Shown here: positions 26,641 to 35,983 of the stretch, one piece after another
Position numbering within the stretch: position 1 is the first letter of the stretch
Layout of the letters: each line of letters opens with the position of its first letter
Source: Mediterraneibacter hominis
GTDB lineage: Bacteria > Bacillota > Clostridia > Lachnospirales > Lachnospiraceae
DNA: 64,000 nucleotides
Direction: 5' to 3'
NCBI RefSeq assembly: GCF_014287475.1
Contig: NZ_JACOPF010000001.1
Location: 620,001 to 684,000 of the forward strand
Notes under the pieces: generated by a model
Told to the model about the DNA's origin: nothing
The model's database searches: none
Seen by the model: the letters and a program-made list of their open reading frames with translations, nothing else
Program-made: the position numbers and the translations under genes

Positions 26641-28038
26641 TTATTCTGCTTCTTCCGTCAGCGTGTAGGTAATCTTCATGGTCTTATCCGTAGTCTTTAC
26701 CACCGCTGAGGATAAATTGTTGATCGTTGCAAGATAAGGCGTGAGCAGGTACATGGTCCTGTACTCTTTCCCATAACTTCCGCCCCATCCCAAAAGGAAC
26801 TGCTTATACTGAAACAGCGGGGTTGCCGCATGGTTCAGCCTCTGGTTCCCTTTCGTTTTAACCACCGTATCATCTGCTGTAATCTGATAATCCGTACCAA
26901 TGATAAGGTCTCCGATCAGCGTCAGATACAGTTCACAGGTGCCGGATTCACAAAGCGGCTTCCCACCGGAAGTAAATCCAAACGGGATCCGTGTGATATC
27001 GGCTGAATTTTTGACATTGATTTTATAAATCCCCTTCTTATCATAGGCTGGTACATACAGGTAACCGTTCCTCATACAGCACCTGCACACCCTTTCCGGA
27101 AAACTGGAATCCGTGGCGCGTTCCCCCACTGCCATCAGATGCGCATTGGATAACGTCCACGAACCTTCTTCAATGGAATAATCTGTTTTTGAAATCTTAA
27201 CCCACAGCATAGCCGCATCCCCGGAAGAATTCCCCTCATTAGAAAAACCATACCAGTATCCGTCCTGTCCATCCAGAAACTCACCATGCTTTGTGTAGCT
27301 TCCAAAAAATTCAAAGGTTGACGCTGTAATCGTTTTATCTTCCAAGACCTTATATGTGGAATCATTGATCTTTTCATTCAAACCAATACTGAAAACAGGG
27401 ATACGGCTCTTCCTGACACGCACACTGGAATCTTCAAAGGTGATGGAATACAGGATATCGTTCTCAAAATCAACCTCTGCTGTTTCAAACAATACCATCT
27501 GTTTTGCAAGACCAAGATCCCCAATATCCACTGCTTTCAGCTGTAAAAAGGTACTGGCATCTGCCACGCTGCTCCCGAATCCGTTTTCCCCGCCTTTTGC
27601 CCCGGTTAGTGCAATGGCTGCGATTGTTCCATTCCCCTGGCTCGGCGTAAATTCCCAGACAAACTTATATCCGTTATCCAGCGCCTTACTCTCCGTCAGG
27701 TTCAGACTCCCTCTCACCGTATTGGCTGTGGAATTGACATTATTGGATGCATAGGCAACCGGAAGGTTATCCGACTGCACATAAATATTGTCCGCATTCT
27801 CTTCCAATGTCTTTGGAAAGAGCAAAATTCCACCGATCATGTTCGGACAGATGGGAAGCAGATTGTCTGTCCATATAAGACCTGTAGAATATTCCTCTTC
27901 CGTATAAAATATTGCCATGGGATTCAGTCCCAGAATGTTATTTACCGCATTGGTCACCATATTTTCTTCCACAACCGTTTCCACTTCCCCGGTATTCACA
28001 TCCGTCAGTTCCATGACCATTGTTCCCTTTAACCTCAT
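26641..28038 (-). CDS. Phage minor tail/baseplate-distal protein
   Basis: 465 residues, beginning MRLKGTMVMELTDVNTGEVETVVEENMVTNAV, a start seen in Firmicute phage tail-tip or fibre-associated proteins. The body is beta-rich with no recognisable enzyme motif. It is the last structural gene of the tail module, 11 bp after the 28.05 kb gene. In intact relatives receptor-binding, holin and lysin genes should follow; here the replication block begins instead. Function inferred from position. Confidence 0.6.
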   Translation of the reverse strand: MRLKGTMVMELTDVNTGEVETVVEENMVTNAVNNILGLNPMAIFYTEEEYSTGLIWTDNLLPICPNMIGGILLFPKTLEENADNIYVQSDNLPVAYASNNVNSTANTVRGSLNLTESKALDNGYKFVWEFTPSQGNGTIAAIALTGAKGGENGFGSSVADASTFLQLKAVDIGDLGLAKQMVLFETAEVDFENDILYSITFEDSSVRVRKSRIPVFSIGLNEKINDSTYKVLEDKTITASTFEFFGSYTKHGEFLDGQDGYWYGFSNEGNSSGDAAMLWVKISKTDYSIEEGSWTLSNAHLMAVGERATDSSFPERVCRCCMRNGYLYVPAYDKKGIYKINVKNSADITRIPFGFTSGGKPLCESGTCELYLTLIGDLIIGTDYQITADDTVVKTKGNQRLNHAATPLFQYKQFLLGWGGSYGKEYRTMYLLTPYLATINNLSSAVVKTTDKTMKITYTLTEEAE

Positions 28039-28049
28039 AAAAATCCCTC

Positions 28050-28769
28050 CTATTCAACCGTCACAGGCCTGCAGAAAGCACAGATTGCTGTTCTGCCAGT
28101 CATGTGATCCGTATATGCCCGCTGTACCAGTTCCATTGTCTCCATCTGCATGATATCCGTAATGTTCTTCACGTCCATGCCGCCGCCAAGGATAAACCTG
28201 CCGGTCTTTTCTTCAATCTCAATCTTTCCATCCCATGCCGGAGCCGCTGCCATTGCCTGTCCACTGATAGATGCAATGCAGTCCCCAATCCCAACGAAAC
28301 CCGTCCCATTTTCCATGCGAAGGTAAACATTAAATGTGTTCGTAATATCAGGCACCACACTTTCGATTGGGTAATATAAGGAAAGAATGTGTTTGCCGCT
28401 GTGCCATGTTTCCACCGGGCAATGCACAGTAATGATTTCATCATTCAATTCAAAGGTCACATAGCATAAGACTTTGCCATCCTCCGACCAGGTAATCGGA
28501 ATCTCCACTTCAAGCGGATTATCTGTCGTTTCCCCGGTCTCTGTATCTGTCTCCGTAAATGGAATGGAGATCGTCCCTTTCGCACTTGCAGTCCTCTCTG
28601 CCTGCAGCGCCGCCGCATCCACCACCACCTGTCCAAAGAACTGGGCATGGTTTTCTTCTGTTGTGGCAAACTCAATACTGATAATCTTTGTATCCGTATC
28701 TGCCAATGTATACGCAGAGGCATTGGCAAAGGTATGAATCCCGATCTTTCCGGCATCCACCTGATTCAA
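28050..28769 (-). CDS. Phage tail-associated protein
   Basis: 239 residues. Its start overlaps the preceding gene by 4 bp (coupled translation). N-terminus NQVDAGKIGIHTFANASAYT, a beta-rich body, and a C-terminal region with no motif I recognise. Position between the prophage endopeptidase/baseplate-like protein and the last tail protein suggests a baseplate or tail-fibre connector. Confidence 0.55.
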   Translation of the reverse strand: MNQVDAGKIGIHTFANASAYTLADTDTKIISIEFATTEENHAQFFGQVVVDAAALQAERTASAKGTISIPFTETDTETGETTDNPLEVEIPITWSEDGKVLCYVTFELNDEIITVHCPVETWHSGKHILSLYYPIESVVPDITNTFNVYLRMENGTGFVGIGDCIASISGQAMAAAPAWDGKIEIEEKTGRFILGGGMDVKNITDIMQMETMELVQRAYTDHMTGRTAICAFCRPVTVE

Positions 28770-29863
28770 AAGCCCGGAAAGTTTTTATCATTCTTAGACT
28801 TCGCCTGTGCAAGACGAGGATTCTTCCCCACACAGCGAAGGGAATGTTTCCCACCAATCCTGCACTGGGAGAACGTAATACAGGTAATTTGTTCCCCATC
28901 CGCCTGACCACCACTGAACCTTAATACATCTCCCAGATCCAATGCCGGATTCCCAATGGTTTCCGAATCAAAAGGCACATAATTTATTACCGAAATATCC
29001 GCCAGGATCTGTTCACACAATTCCTGTCTCGTTTCTTCCACACCAAACTGTAAAAAAGGATTCGTCCCCAGATTCATGGTCAGTCCATCATCCGTTTCCA
29101 GCGCATAATACTCCGCAGTCTGTGTCCTCAGGTTCGTGGAACTGACTGCGGTATATCTGGTAATAAAATCAGAAAAACTGCTGGAAAACCTCTGCTTATT
29201 GCTGATATCCATGACCGGTTCACTGCCAAATTTCCGAAGCTCCAGCTTCCCTTCGCGGTTGATGCAAAAGAAACCTCCAAGAACCTGCCCAATATAAAAC
29301 AGCACATCCCGGTAGGTTTCAATATCATTTTCACTATAAATAGAAAGAACCTCTGATCCATTGGGCATAGACTCAACCTCTGCCTGGGTATGTGCAAACT
29401 CTACCTTACAGGCTTTGCAGCAGAGCATGATGATCTTATAGGCATTTCCTATCGTATCCGTTGTATTGAAATCTTTTTCAAACCGAAGCATATAGTCATA
29501 CGCCTTAATCTCCAGACACCGTATCGTCCGGTTCGCCTCACTGACCTCATAAATCCCCATCGGAACCATTTCATATCCTTCACCCACCAGCAGATGATAA
29601 TACAGTTCCACCAATGCATCTTCCAGTGTGTACCTGTCGATTTCAGAAAACAGTGTAATTCCCATCTCCGCAGCATACACCGAACCAAGCTCCATTTCCG
29701 TATTGCCGCAGCACTGGGAAGAAATATACCCGCTTCCTTTTACAATATCTTTCTCTGAAAACTCATGCACCATCCCCGCCTTCGTGGTAATCTTTCCCGT
29801 CCAGTAATATCTCCTTGTGTTCTCCTGCACCTCCTGCAGGAACGCTTCACTTACCGGGTACAA
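28766..29863 (-). CDS. Phage tail/baseplate protein (minor structural protein N-terminal type)
   Basis: 365 residues. MYPVSEAFLQEVQENTRRYYW and the following GSGYISSQCCGNTEMELGSV resemble the N-terminal half of Firmicute phage minor structural proteins (gp18/tail-lysin type hub proteins). No peptidase domain follows, so it is the hub only. GGAGGAGG precedes it. It comes after a terminator (29893-29924) that ends an inserted cargo unit. Confidence 0.65.
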   Translation of the reverse strand: MYPVSEAFLQEVQENTRRYYWTGKITTKAGMVHEFSEKDIVKGSGYISSQCCGNTEMELGSVYAAEMGITLFSEIDRYTLEDALVELYYHLLVGEGYEMVPMGIYEVSEANRTIRCLEIKAYDYMLRFEKDFNTTDTIGNAYKIIMLCCKACKVEFAHTQAEVESMPNGSEVLSIYSENDIETYRDVLFYIGQVLGGFFCINREGKLELRKFGSEPVMDISNKQRFSSSFSDFITRYTAVSSTNLRTQTAEYYALETDDGLTMNLGTNPFLQFGVEETRQELCEQILADISVINYVPFDSETIGNPALDLGDVLRFSGGQADGEQITCITFSQCRIGGKHSLRCVGKNPRLAQAKSKNDKNFPGF

Positions 29864-29892
29864 AAAAACACCTCCTCCCGTTTCTGCGCGTT

Positions 29893-29924
29893 AAAAAAGC
29901 ACCAACCACTTTCGTGACTGATGC
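29893..29924 (-). terminator. Terminator of the arginase-family cargo unit
   Basis: An 11 bp stem (GCATCAGTCAC with GTGGTTGGTGC, three G-U pairs), GAAA loop and six T residues on the minus strand. Downstream sequence TTAACGC...AAACGGGAGG resembles that after the terminator at 34223-34247. Confidence 0.8.
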
Positions 29925-29982
29925 CTAATACTTTTTGTATGAAAATGATAGAAATCACATCTTGATATATTTTTTATCCTGT

Positions 29983-30174
29983 CTATTCCAACAAGCCATA
30001 CTCCCGATACTTATCCAGTATCATCTTATAGAGCATACGGTTTCCAAAATACTGACGGTAGGTGGCAGATTTTTCTTTCCCCTCCGCTTTCAGTTTCTCC
30101 ATCTGCACTCTTTCATACTCTGCCTGTTTCTTAATATCCTCAAGCATTTTTTCAAATGATTCTAACCGTTCCAT
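29983..30174 (-). CDS. Small helical protein in the arginase cargo unit
   Basis: 63 residues from ATG 30174 with GGAGGG upstream. Almost wholly helical and charged: MERLESFEKMLEDIKKQAEYE, then YRQYFGNRMLYKMILDKYREYGLLE. No known family. It lies 55 bp after the arginase-family gene and before the shared terminator, so both are one unit. Confidence 0.6.
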   Translation of the reverse strand: MERLESFEKMLEDIKKQAEYERVQMEKLKAEGKEKSATYRQYFGNRMLYKMILDKYREYGLLE

Positions 30175-30229
30175 ATACCCTCCACTACTACAATACACTT
30201 CTGCACTGCCACACACAAACTGAATTTTT

Positions 30230-31081
30230 TTAATCTGTAAACATCTTGATTTCAGCAAACATCTTATGTAGTCTGTGTTCATCAAACGGGAGATATTCAG
30301 CCACTGTAAAACCTATAACATCCGCATGTTCTGTAATTAAATACAGAATTTCAGATAATTTTTCCATTGTCATTTTACCGCCACCAGCGCCATCACCAAC
30401 TAATTCCGAGTTTGCAAAATAAGTAGAATGGAAGAAATGTTCGTCCAATACATCTATATCAAAATGTATAAGAATATGGTCAAACCGACCTATGAAATCA
30501 ATGATTTCTGAGTTGGTTACAAAATTCTTATCCTGCACCTTATACTTCACACCCATATTACTAAGATATTTTTCTTGATAATCATGAAGTGGTTGAAGTC
30601 CGATATAGAAAATTTCATCTGGTTTGAACTGAGAGTTCTTTATTTCTTTCGTCAGTTGTACTGCGCCATGGCCTAAAAGACTGCCAAGCACCATTGCATG
30701 GGCATTCGGATATCCATCCGCCAATGTCGATACGTCTGGATGTGCATCAATCCAAATAATACCAACATTTTCGTATTTGCCATGCAGATAATCAAATGGT
30801 GCAAGGGACACCATACAGTTACCTCCGATGGTGATAATCCTATCAGGATTTTCTTTGCTAATCTTTTCCTGTGCATCTCTGATTCCGAACAAAACTTCTT
30901 TCTCAGCATATATTCCATTTGTAACAATTTTCTCTTCGCCATCAGGTGGAATAATATCCACTTTCACAATAGTTTGATTTGGGTTCTGAGGTAATATATA
31001 TTACAACAAATTGGCACCAAAATAGTATGTGTCAAGCCCACCACTAACATAGTCAGGATATAAAAGTCTAATTGTTTTCAT
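30230..31081 (-). pseudogene. Arginase/agmatinase-family gene with ochre codon 27, tail-module cargo
   Basis: From ATG 31081 the frame reads MKTIRLLYPDYVSGGLDTYY, continues FGANLL, hits TAA at codon 27, and resumes YILPQNPNQTIVKVD in the same frame to 30230 (283 codons). It has GGNCMVSLAP, WIDAHPDVST (DxHxD metal ligands) and HFDIDVLD (DxD), the binuclear manganese site of ureohydrolases. The reaction would be hydrolysis of a guanidino compound; substrate unknown. A promoter (31124-31152) and terminator (29893-29924) frame it, so it is a separate unit inside the tail operon. A shortened protein from GTG 30967 would keep all metal ligands and may be active. Confidence 0.72.
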
Positions 31082-31123
31082 TGTAATTTAACTCCTTACG
31101 CAAATTCCATTTTGATACAAACA

Positions 31124-31152
31124 ATTATACCAGTTAACTCCCTTCCCGTCAT
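31124..31152 (-). promoter_or_regulatory. Promoter of the arginase cargo unit
   Basis: Minus-strand ATGACG (31152-31147), 17 bp, TATAAT (31129-31124), 43 bp before the ATG. It overlaps the end of the upstream tail gene region. Confidence 0.5.
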
Positions 31153-31159
31153 TACAAAA

Positions 31160-31522
31160 TCACATTTCCTTCAGCGTAAAACTTACCGTCCACAGTCCCT
31201 TATAGCTCGTATCTTTCTTAAGCTTTGCCTTAAATCCTTCCACATACATTTCCGTCTGTTTCAGATCTGCCAGTTCCGTGTCGAAATACTGCACCGTAAT
31301 CTTATTCTTCTTCGCATAAGCGGACAGCCTTGCCAGCCACTTACTCGTAACCGAAAATGTAACCGGAATGCTCACTACTCCATGCCGGACAACGTCCCTC
31401 TGTATGGTTCCTGCCTCTGTCTCTCCTCCGGAGTCCGCTTCCACATCCGTATATTCCACTTCATAAGAATCCGGCAAGGGAAGCACCGCCCCGTCAAATT
31501 TCAAATATTCAAAAAATGCCAT
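31160..31522 (-). CDS. Phage tail protein after tape measure (distal tail-like)
   Basis: 120 residues: MAFFEYLKFDGAVLPLPDSYEVEY at the start, then a beta-rich body ending LWTVSFTLKEM. Small proteins of this type (prophage DUF6711-like/distal tail) follow the tape measure in Lachnospiraceae siphophages. It starts 1 bp after the tape-measure stop. Confidence 0.6.
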   Translation of the reverse strand: MAFFEYLKFDGAVLPLPDSYEVEYTDVEADSGGETEAGTIQRDVVRHGVVSIPVTFSVTSKWLARLSAYAKKNKITVQYFDTELADLKQTEMYVEGFKAKLKKDTSYKGLWTVSFTLKEM

Positions 31523-31523
31523 C

Positions 31524-34193
31524 CTACCTTCCCCCGCTTCTTAGATTCATTCTCTGCTGTGCATTCACAATCACTTCATCCAGCATCGTTCCGCCCAGAT
31601 AAATGGGGATCACGATATCTCCCTGCTGTCCGTTCATCTGGCTCAGTGCTTCGGTAATAGCAGATGTGATACCGGATAATCCAGTGGCTGTCACACCGCT
31701 TTCAGATGGCGTAACAAAACGTGACTCCATCTCCGGCATCCGCGGAGTAATGACCATATCTCCGGCAACACCTTCCACAGCCTTTGAAACCATTGCCCTG
31801 CTCTGCTCAATCCCCTTTACTAAGCCGCTCATAAAGTCCGGCATCCAGCTTTCATAATCCGTAAGCGGACCTTCATCCGGCACAGAGAAATGCAGAAAAG
31901 AACGGATCGTTTCCGCCACATTTCCCACTGCATCCCGGATTCTCCCGATACAGCTCTGGATACCGTTCACGATCCCGTTAATGATATCCGCACCCCAGGA
32001 AAAAGCAGAAGATGCCAGGCTTCTAATGAAACTGACCGCATTGTTGAATCCGTTTTTGATCGTATCCACAATTCCATTGACCGTACTCTTAATGCCATTC
32101 CACATGGAATTGAATGTACCGGACACTACAGATTTAATGGTATCCAGCACCGTGACAAACACATTCTTAATCGCATTCCATACCGTTGTAACTAAAGTTT
32201 TAATTGCATTCAGAACTGTGGTAATCACCGTCTTGATTGCATGGAATACCGTTGTGATAATCGTTTTATAAGCATTAAAATAAGTAGTAACAATCGTACT
32301 GATTGCCCCCAGCACCGTGGAAAATATAGTCTTGATTCCTTCCCACAAGGAAGAAAAGAAATTCTTAATCCCATTCCAGATCGTCTGGGCAACACTGCTG
32401 ATCGCCTCCCATGCAGATACAAAGAACTCTTTGATTGCCGTCCATACTGCAATGGCAACCTCTTTGATGTTCTCCCACAAATCAATCCAAAACTGCCTGA
32501 ACGCCTCATTGGTATTCCATAAATAAAGAAATGCCGCCACCAACGCAGTAATCGTTGCAATGATCAAGGCAATCGGATTGGCAAGCATCACCGTATTCAA
32601 TGCAGCAAAGGCTGTCTTTACCGTATTGATTACACCGGCAAGCTTTGGAACGACCGTCATAATGGTTCCCACGGCTGTGATCAGTTTTCCGATCACGATC
32701 AGGATCGGTCCCGCAACAGCCAGGATACCGCCAATCACCAGAACCACCTGCTGTACGATAGGATTCATGTTGCTAAAAGCATCCACCGCCGCCGTTATTT
32801 TCTCCACCAGACCGGTCAGAAATGGAAGTACATACTCCGATAGTTTAATCGCCAGGGATTCCAATGCACCGCCAAGCTGTTCCACCTTGCTCTGTAAATT
32901 ATCCTGCATCACTGCGGCTGTTTCTCCGGCAACACCGGAACAGCTATTCATGGAAGCCGTCAGGGCATCATACTCTCCCTGTGTCAGATTCAAAAGCGAG
33001 ATCAGACCGGACATGTCTTCCTTACCGGTGAGTGCTGTTGCATAATAAGCCTTCTGGTCATCCGTCAGCCCATTGAAACTGCTCCGCATGGTTGTGATGA
33101 TTTCATCCAGGGACTTAAAAGAACCGTCACTGTTGGTAATGCTAAGATTCAATTCATCCATAGCAGATGCCACCGTACTGGACGGTTTTGCCATATTGGC
33201 AAGCACCGTTCTAAGGGAAGTACCTGCCTGCGAACCTTTGATACCAGCCATAGACATGGCGGACAAGGCTGTTGTCACATCCTCAATAGACAATCCCATG
33301 GATTGTGCCAGTGGTGCCACATATTTATAAGATTCCCCCACATCAGAAATACCGATCGTACCGGAGTTCGCTGCCTGTGTCATAAGGTCAGCCACCCTGG
33401 CAGAATCCTTCGCTGATAAACCAAATCCTGTAATCGCATCTGCCACGATCGTCGATACGGTACCAAGACCTTCTCCGGAAGCAGCTGTCGCATCCAGTAC
33501 ACCGGCCATGCCATCCAAAATCTGTGTGGTAGACCAGCCGGCCTTCGCCATCTCTGTCATTGCTTCCGCCACTTCCCCGGAAGAAAAGGAAGTGGAAGCG
33601 CCAAGATCAATCGCTTTCTCCCGGAGTTTCTCAAAATCTTCCCCGGTTGCTCCCGTAATAGCCTGAACCCCCGACATTGCCTTTTCAAAATCAGATGCCA
33701 CTTTAATCCCCGCTGCTCCGACACCTACAATCGCCGCTGACATCGGAAGCAATGACTTACCGACACCCTCAACCCTGCTTCCGACATCCTGTAGCTTTGT
33801 ACCGGTTACAGAAATCTTCTGCAATGCCACAGCCGACTGTTCCGCTTGTTTTTCCAAAGCTTCCAACGTCTGTTCCGTCGCAATGCTCTCTCTCTGGAGC
33901 CCATCATACTGGGACTGCGTGATCGTTCCCTGATCCAAAGCGGCATTGGCCTGTTCACTGGCAGTCTTCAACGCTTCCAGTTTTTCCTTTGTCACCTGAA
34001 CCTCATTATTCAGGATCCTTTGCTTCTGGGATAAGAGTTCCGTATTGCCCGGATCCAGTTTCAACAGCTTTTCCACATCACGAAGCTGTGACTGGGTATT
34101 CCGTATCTCACTGTTCACACCCCTCAATGCAGTTGTAAGCTTCGTGGTATCCCCGCCGATTTCCACGGTAATCCCCTGTATTCTGCCTGCCAT
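31524..34193 (-). CDS. Tail tape measure protein
   Basis: 889 residues. Residues 1-130 are a coiled coil (LREV-type heptads, Gln/Glu rich). Residues about 160-480 are a TP901-type tape-measure core (DFEKAMSGVQAITGATGEDF, then GAGIKVASD nearby). Residues about 490-560 are hydrophobic helices (VVLVIGGILAVAGPILIVIG), and residues 580-740 are a set of short tryptophan repeats of the form VWNAIKNFF / TVLNAIKTLV. The length sets the tail length; about 890 residues predicts a tail near 130 nm by the usual 0.15 nm per residue rule. Preceded by GGGAGGTGAGAG. Confidence 0.9.
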   Translation of the reverse strand: MAGRIQGITVEIGGDTTKLTTALRGVNSEIRNTQSQLRDVEKLLKLDPGNTELLSQKQRILNNEVQVTKEKLEALKTASEQANAALDQGTITQSQYDGLQRESIATEQTLEALEKQAEQSAVALQKISVTGTKLQDVGSRVEGVGKSLLPMSAAIVGVGAAGIKVASDFEKAMSGVQAITGATGEDFEKLREKAIDLGASTSFSSGEVAEAMTEMAKAGWSTTQILDGMAGVLDATAASGEGLGTVSTIVADAITGFGLSAKDSARVADLMTQAANSGTIGISDVGESYKYVAPLAQSMGLSIEDVTTALSAMSMAGIKGSQAGTSLRTVLANMAKPSSTVASAMDELNLSITNSDGSFKSLDEIITTMRSSFNGLTDDQKAYYATALTGKEDMSGLISLLNLTQGEYDALTASMNSCSGVAGETAAVMQDNLQSKVEQLGGALESLAIKLSEYVLPFLTGLVEKITAAVDAFSNMNPIVQQVVLVIGGILAVAGPILIVIGKLITAVGTIMTVVPKLAGVINTVKTAFAALNTVMLANPIALIIATITALVAAFLYLWNTNEAFRQFWIDLWENIKEVAIAVWTAIKEFFVSAWEAISSVAQTIWNGIKNFFSSLWEGIKTIFSTVLGAISTIVTTYFNAYKTIITTVFHAIKTVITTVLNAIKTLVTTVWNAIKNVFVTVLDTIKSVVSGTFNSMWNGIKSTVNGIVDTIKNGFNNAVSFIRSLASSAFSWGADIINGIVNGIQSCIGRIRDAVGNVAETIRSFLHFSVPDEGPLTDYESWMPDFMSGLVKGIEQSRAMVSKAVEGVAGDMVITPRMPEMESRFVTPSESGVTATGLSGITSAITEALSQMNGQQGDIVIPIYLGGTMLDEVIVNAQQRMNLRSGGR

Positions 34194-34222
34194 TCAACTC
34201 TCACCTCCCGTTTTTAAGCATT

Positions 34223-34247
34223 AAAAAAGCCCGGATTTCTCCGAGCC
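34223..34247 (-). terminator. Terminator of the GNAT cargo unit
   Basis: Minus-strand GGCTCGGA-GAAA-TCCGGGCT stem followed by TTTTTT, between the GNAT stop and the tape-measure start. Confidence 0.75.
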
Positions 34248-34315
34248 AAAAAGAAAGCACCTGCCAGTCCGACAGATGCTCATATACCATAATATTCGAT
34301 TTTGCAAACTTGAAT

Positions 34316-34768
34316 CTACCGATGTCTTCTCATATACAATAGCGGGTATAGGTTTCCTTGTTCGTCTAATTCTGTTCTTTTATAAGCCTCAAAACCCATA
34401 TATTCATAAAATCCCTTTGCAAGTGGATTTTGCTCATTAACAGAAAGCTCATTTACAGAATAAGTCTCAATACCATATTGCAATAATTGTTTGCCAATTC
34501 CTTGCCCTCTGCTTTCATTTGAAACGAATAACATTTCAAGCATTTTATCTGAAATGCCCATAAATCCTATCGGCTTTCCATTTTCATTCTTCGCAACTAT
34601 CAGAACAGGTACATCCGTTAGAGCTTGAGGAACATATTTCTTGATATTACATATTTCATCATCTGATAAAAACAAATGGGTTGCCTTAACAGAACTCTCC
34701 CATACATTTAATAGCTGCTCAACCAGTTCTGTAGCTCTATCTTTTACTTCTACAATTTTCACAATCAT
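34316..34768 (-). CDS. GNAT-family N-acetyltransferase, tail-module cargo
   Basis: 150 residues. Acetyl-CoA binding motif A is clear: MLFVSNESRGQGIGKQLLQYG, followed by the NPLAKGFYEYMGF motif B. Acceptor unknown; it resembles small-molecule or antibiotic-type GNATs of chromosomes. It sits between the tail assembly chaperone and the tape measure, two genes normally adjacent, with its own promoter (34820-34848) and terminator (34223-34247). It is therefore a moron expressed from the lysogen. Intact. Confidence 0.85.
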   Translation of the reverse strand: MIVKIVEVKDRATELVEQLLNVWESSVKATHLFLSDDEICNIKKYVPQALTDVPVLIVAKNENGKPIGFMGISDKMLEMLFVSNESRGQGIGKQLLQYGIETYSVNELSVNEQNPLAKGFYEYMGFEAYKRTELDEQGNLYPLLYMRRHR

Positions 34769-34819
34769 TACCTCTACAACTTCAAATTTAGCGAAAAAGC
34801 AATCCTCTCCCTACTCGTA

Positions 34820-34848
34820 ATTATAGCATGGAGAAAAATCTCCTACAA
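34820..34848 (-). promoter_or_regulatory. Promoter of the GNAT cargo gene
   Basis: Minus-strand TTGTAG (34848-34843), 17 bp containing a GGAGA/TCTCC dyad, TATAAT (34825-34820). It begins directly at the stop of the frameshifted chaperone. Confidence 0.65.
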
Positions 34849-35387
34849 TTAGAACTTATCAAAATCCTCCTGCGTCGCTAGCTGCACATATTTACACTCA
34901 TCATTCCGGCTTTCCGCATACATATCATTGATAAGGCCTATCGACAGCAGCTCCAAATCTGCCATCGACAGACCTAACTGTACGCACCTTAGCAGGAATA
35001 ATGGTGTTGTCATCTCACGGTCTGTCGGGCGAAGTTTTTTTTAGCCTCCACATCCGTTTTTACATTCAGTCCCCACAGCTCGATCAGCTGCGGAAGCACC
35101 TGATAAATAGAAAAGGTATTGAACCCATCCAGCCACTCTTCCGGTGTATCCGGGATGGATGCATCCGCATGTTTCGCCATGACAAATGCAATATTTTCAA
35201 ACATCTCCAAAGAAAACATATCCAGATTGGAACTTTCCTCACTGCCCTCGACAATGGATTTCTCCAATGCCTTCAGGTCTTTATATATATCCCTCTGGAA
35301 CTTCATACGGTAAATCCTAGGAATCGCTGCAGATGCCTTAAAAGCCACCTGTTTCCCATCAATCTCGATCTGTTTCATCAAACTCAT
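34849..35387 (-). CDS. Tail assembly chaperone G-T fusion made by -1 frameshift
   Basis: Within the upstream protein the codons GCT AAA AAA AAC contain the canonical slippery heptamer A AAA AAC (35040-35034). A -1 slip bypasses the TGA near 35010 and reads on as REMTTPLFLLRCVQLGLSMA, LELLSIGLINDMYAES and QLATQEDFDKF to TAA 34851-34849. Long-tailed phages make G and GT chaperones this way; both bind the tape measure before tail assembly. The GT product would have about 178 residues. Confidence 0.8.
35010..35387 (-). CDS. Tail assembly chaperone (G form)
   Basis: 125 residues, starting MSLMKQIEIDGKQVAFKAS. Helical, with PEEWLDGFNTFSIYQVLPQL, typical of gp13/gpG-like chaperones in Firmicute siphophages (DUF7391/tail assembly chaperone type). 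Starts 1 bp overlapping the end of the major tail gene. The C-terminal codons hold the slippery site for the longer GT product. Confidence 0.75.
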   Translation of the reverse strand: MSLMKQIEIDGKQVAFKASAAIPRIYRMKFQRDIYKDLKALEKSIVEGSEESSNLDMFSLEMFENIAFVMAKHADASIPDTPEEWLDGFNTFSIYQVLPQLIELWGLNVKTDVEAKKNFARQTVR

Positions 35388-35980
35388 TATGCCATATCTC
35401 CTTCCTCCGCTTCTGCGATTGTCGGCATATACACCGATTTATACCAGTCATTGTAGACCGTTGCATCTGTGGTATTTCCGGTTTTCGCTTTCACAAAACC
35501 ATTGGAAAGCGGTGTCGCCTTAATGGTCAGCGTCTCCGTCTGCACTTCCCTGGTATCTTCATTAGTCTGGCCCTCAATCCCCGGTCGGGATGCAGCACAG
35601 TTATAAAGCACATGGCGGATATGTCTCTGATCGCCGTCAAACTCAAACAGCAGTGCAAAGGATTCCAATTCCACCTGTGCATTCTCGATCAGGACTCCCT
35701 TATCATCCAGTTCCTCCTTCAAAACCTCCGTACGGAAGCTCTCCGGGATCAGCGCCAGTTCCAAATCGCCCTCATAACCCATGTTATTGTTGATCACATA
35801 ATAGGCAATGCCATCCGCATAAAAATTCTCCGGCTCCCCATTGGCATCCAGTGAAATGGATACCGAACCCGGAACCGGTGTCGGTGTCCCAAAAGAGACC
35901 TCCCCATCCTCCGCAATGGTAAGCAGCGCATAATGCGCATTTTTCAGATTATATTTCACCTTATTATTCTTCTCTGCCAT
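35387..35980 (-). CDS. Major tail tube protein
   Basis: 197 residues (phi13-type major tail protein): KYNLKNAHYALLTIAEDGEVS and the PVPGSVSISLDANGE region are characteristic. Forms the stacked hexameric tail tube around the tape measure. Sits in the canonical place between the tail completion protein and the chaperone. Confidence 0.85.
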   Translation of the reverse strand: MAEKNNKVKYNLKNAHYALLTIAEDGEVSFGTPTPVPGSVSISLDANGEPENFYADGIAYYVINNNMGYEGDLELALIPESFRTEVLKEELDDKGVLIENAQVELESFALLFEFDGDQRHIRHVLYNCAASRPGIEGQTNEDTREVQTETLTIKATPLSNGFVKAKTGNTTDATVYNDWYKSVYMPTIAEAEEGDMA

Positions 35981-35983
35981 CTC

